Assembly: GCA_964013575.1 (NCBI GenBank)
Contig: CAXGWP010000004.1
Coordinates: forward strand, 1 to 64,000
Direction of reading: 5' to 3'
DNA: 64,000 bases
Source: BJGV01 sp964013575
GTDB lineage: Bacteria; Pseudomonadota; Gammaproteobacteria; Burkholderiales; Nitrosomonadaceae
Both the position numbers and the translations under genes were made by a program. The notes under the pieces were generated by a model. That model made no database searches, was not told the DNA's origin, and saw only the letters and a program-made list of their open reading frames with translations. Positions 61,756 to 64,000 of the stretch are shown here, piece after piece. Every line of letters starts with the position of its first letter. Position 1 is the stretch's first letter.

Positions 61756-62892
61756 ATGTCAAATTCTCTTCAAATATTAGCAGAGCAAGAAGCTCTTTCT
61801 TTGGCAGAGAAGAATAAACGTAGGGATCAGAGCCAGAAACGCCCTCGAGTTCACGAGAAAATACAACAGTATTTTAAGGGTATGTTGGATGGTCAGATTA
61901 GCCCAATATTACGTTTAAAAATCAATCGGTCTCTTTGTAATTTTCAATGTACACATTGTTGTGAAGAGCCATATATGACTCGACATCTGAAGAAGACTAC
62001 AGGGGCTATTGACCCCCGTCCGCAAATGACCACAGATGATTATAGGGAGTTATCACGCCAAGCAGATGAATATGGTATTTTTCGTTTTGTGTTGACCGGG
62101 GGAGAGGCTCTTATAGATAAAAATTTGGATAAACTGATAGAGACCCTTGATCCGATGAAGCATTTAATAATTCTAGATTCTAATGGTTGGACATTTGATA
62201 TTGAAAAAGCCAAGTGGTTTGCAGGTTTAGGGGGATATAAGGCGCAGATTTCTCTCGATAGTATGATTGAAGAGGAGCATGATTCTTTTCGTAATAAGAA
62301 AGGTTCTTACAAGAGAGTAATGCGCGCTTTAGATGCAGCAAAGAAAGAAAATCTTGAGCTTTTAATTTCAACCTGTATCATCAAAGACCGTGTGTTTTCT
62401 GATGAATTTGTTAGTCTATGTGAATATAGTAAGGCTGAAGATATTCCATTATACGTAACACTTGCTAAGCCAGTTGGTAATGCTAGAGATCAAGAAGCCT
62501 GGGTATGTACTAAGAAGGATGTTGATCAACTTAAATTTCTAGAAAATAAATACAATATCTTTACTCATATGACCCCTTCTTATGGACAACCTGGGCGTTG
62601 TATTACAGTGAAAGGAATAAATACTGTTAACCATGATGGTGAGATCGTGCCTTGTCCTTATATGGACTTGTCAATCGGAAATGTAACGAAGGAGCCATTA
62701 TCAGTGATTCTTGATCGTGGTATGAAGAGTGGTTGGTTGGGGCCATATCGAGATGAATGTATTATTGGTGAAAATAAAGAGTTTATTGATTTTCATAATG
62801 AAACAGTTAGAGTCTATACAGACGAAGTTAGCCCACTTCTCCCAGTTCCTTATGAGCATGGTTTTGGCCGCACGCCTATTATTGATAGTTGA
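61756..62892 (+). CDS. radical SAM protein
   Basis: This 378-residue protein has the CxxxCxxC cluster motif at C61, C65 and C68 (LCNFQCTHCCEEPYM), followed by FVLTGGEALIDKNLDKLIE, the SAM-binding GGE region. Later cysteines in GRCITVKGINT and IVPCPYMDLSIGNV suggest a SPASM-like second cluster site. It belongs to the class that modifies peptides, sugars or cofactors. It starts after a 188-base gap from the Nudix gene, and its partner starts 15 bases after its stop. Confidence 0.85.
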   Translation: MSNSLQILAEQEALSLAEKNKRRDQSQKRPRVHEKIQQYFKGMLDGQISPILRLKINRSLCNFQCTHCCEEPYMTRHLKKTTGAIDPRPQMTTDDYRELSRQADEYGIFRFVLTGGEALIDKNLDKLIETLDPMKHLIILDSNGWTFDIEKAKWFAGLGGYKAQISLDSMIEEEHDSFRNKKGSYKRVMRALDAAKKENLELLISTCIIKDRVFSDEFVSLCEYSKAEDIPLYVTLAKPVGNARDQEAWVCTKKDVDQLKFLENKYNIFTHMTPSYGQPGRCITVKGINTVNHDGEIVPCPYMDLSIGNVTKEPLSVILDRGMKSGWLGPYRDECIIGENKEFIDFHNETVRVYTDEVSPLLPVPYEHGFGRTPIIDS

Positions 62893-62907
62893 TTGTGGAG
62901 AGGTGTA

Positions 62908-63714
62908 ATGTATTTTAATGAGCTTGGTCGCCGGGTTCCAAGTAATGGCATGCGCCTTTTTGGAAAGAATCCTAGTAGTTATTATAGATTAAATCAGCCT
63001 AAATTTGATTACGAGCAGATTCTTGATCGCTGTAAGCGGTATGGCGTTGCACCAGCCAATATGATAGTTGCAGATTTTAGATCAAGGGCAGAGGCTTTGC
63101 TTGAAAAATTAAGTGTTAGTTCAGCATATCAGAATTTGCTCAAAGGCGTACACATTCCCTTTGTTTTTCAACGTAGTACTAGTAGTGAAAGTGATCTTGG
63201 GTCCAATCTTGAAAATACATTGTTGTCAAATTTACAGGATTCATTTAAAGCCTATTATCCGGAGGCTCATTTTAAAGCTGTATTACAAAGTAATTCAGAG
63301 TTGTCAGGTAATATTACTATAGATCCAGCATCACGTTATCAAAGATTTATTGATGCAAGTTATAGTGCTGCTATTGTTGGTTGGTATTTTCCACAGGCCA
63401 CACAGGAATATGATGTAAAGTCTCAACGAGAGCAGATGGTTTCATTACCTGAATTAGGCGGCGCTAATATTTGTCTTAGTGGAGGCATGGATGTTTGTGC
63501 GGCTCTTGTAGGCACGCCCAGTCTTCTTATAAGTAACGAATTCTATACACCAATTTTATGCTTGTCAGCTTATGTACATGCAGATCCCCGGCTTATACTT
63601 TTGCTTAAGGCTTATGGCCCTCATATGGAGTTTTGGTGCATGACTCAAATGCTCTCTAGGGAAATTGTTCAGGTATCTGAGCAGTGGTCAGGCGGCATAA
63701 CAGCCTTTGAATAA
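62908..63714 (+). CDS. unknown protein paired with the radical SAM gene
   Basis: I do not recognise this 268-residue protein. It starts at ATG 62908 with a strong GGAGAGG site; a TTG at 62893 is an alternative. It looks soluble, with no signal peptide and a few cysteines near the C-terminus (ICLSGGMDVCAALVG). The short gap to the radical SAM gene suggests it is a partner or substrate-handling protein. Confidence 0.6.
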   Translation: MYFNELGRRVPSNGMRLFGKNPSSYYRLNQPKFDYEQILDRCKRYGVAPANMIVADFRSRAEALLEKLSVSSAYQNLLKGVHIPFVFQRSTSSESDLGSNLENTLLSNLQDSFKAYYPEAHFKAVLQSNSELSGNITIDPASRYQRFIDASYSAAIVGWYFPQATQEYDVKSQREQMVSLPELGGANICLSGGMDVCAALVGTPSLLISNEFYTPILCLSAYVHADPRLILLLKAYGPHMEFWCMTQMLSREIVQVSEQWSGGITAFE

Positions 63715-64000
63715 TTTTTTATCTCAGAAGAAATTTAGTAGATAAAAATATTTATGACATTAAGAATAAGTATACTTGGGAAGTTTAAAGCAGTTTTCAT
63801 AGCATAATTTACTGCAAATCATATACAAGAAGAAGTTTAGTTAGAAAAATATTATTTAGGTCTGCAGGTATGAAATTTATTGGTAACTTTTCTTTACATA
63901 ATTTAATAGGCTGCTCGGTGCATCATGCTATAACAAAATATGTAAGATAGAGGCTTTATTATTTTTAGCTAGGTTATGGCTGGTAAAGATAAAATGCATA
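63715..64000. other. 286-base right-end gap, no gene seen
   Basis: AT-rich sequence after the last gene, cut off by the window edge. I see only a 17-codon frame near 63754, which I do not regard as a gene. Confidence 0.45.

Noticed and set aside
1..64000. CRISPR arrays, insertion sequences or prophage
   Set aside because: No evenly spaced repeats, transposase or phage genes were seen.

Overview
The window is an AT-rich bacterial chromosome segment that contains the replication origin region. Gene order and protein types point to a proteobacterium, and Betaproteobacteria fit best. Evidence for this: dnaA-dnaN-gyrB without recF; the run nrdR-ribD / ribE-ribBA-ribH-nusB-thiL-pgpA-cinA-recA-recX-alaS-trxB-smr; a RegB/RegA redox two-component pair; a DUF3460 protein; and the large TOPRIM insertion in GyrB. 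This lineage call is inference. There are no rRNA genes, insertion sequences, CRISPR arrays or phage genes that I can see.

Region 1 (1-14.8 kb) is the origin. Minus-strand genes run leftward (rpmH, rnpA, yidD, yidC, mnmE, then mnmG, rsmG, parA, parB) and plus-strand genes run rightward (dnaA, dnaN, gyrB). The AT-rich gap at 9225-9631 holds a perfect DnaA box, and a perfect 16-bp parS site lies at 5223-5238. Region 2 (14.8-33 kb) is housekeeping: a class III aminotransferase, glyA, nrdR, riboflavin synthesis, a RegB/RegA-type pair, nusB, thiL, pgpA, pncC, recA/recX, an alaS with a large unexplained insertion, trxB, an Smr protein and a Bcp-type peroxiredoxin.

Region 3 (33.5-46 kb) is the most unusual part. 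A two-gene ABC exporter of the capsule type (KpsM/KpsT-like) faces a tight 11-gene minus-strand operon (45893 down to 35107). In transcription order the operon encodes a KdsC-like phosphatase, a PfkB-like kinase, a nucleotidyltransferase/RpiB-like/cupin fusion, a WavE-like glycosyltransferase, two unknown proteins, a short GDPD-like protein, a metallophosphoesterase, a DUF4956 membrane protein, a CotH-like/beta-helix secreted protein, and a VTC (polyphosphate polymerase-fold) protein. I read it as an undescribed pathway that makes an activated sugar and builds or modifies a phosphorylated surface polymer.

Region 4 (46-64 kb) starts at a tRNA-Arg(CCU) gene. It continues with a Wzx-type flippase, an MFS/BT1-like transporter and small proteins (a lipoprotein cytochrome c, DUF3460, a lone acyl carrier protein). 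A plus-strand sugar cluster follows: rfbF-rfbG-rfbH, a NeuB-cupin fusion, a YerE-like ThDP enzyme, an aldo/keto reductase, a C-methyltransferase carrying a G9 tract, a Nudix protein, a radical SAM protein and an unknown partner. The likely product is a CDP-linked branched 3,6-dideoxy sugar for a cell-surface glycan.
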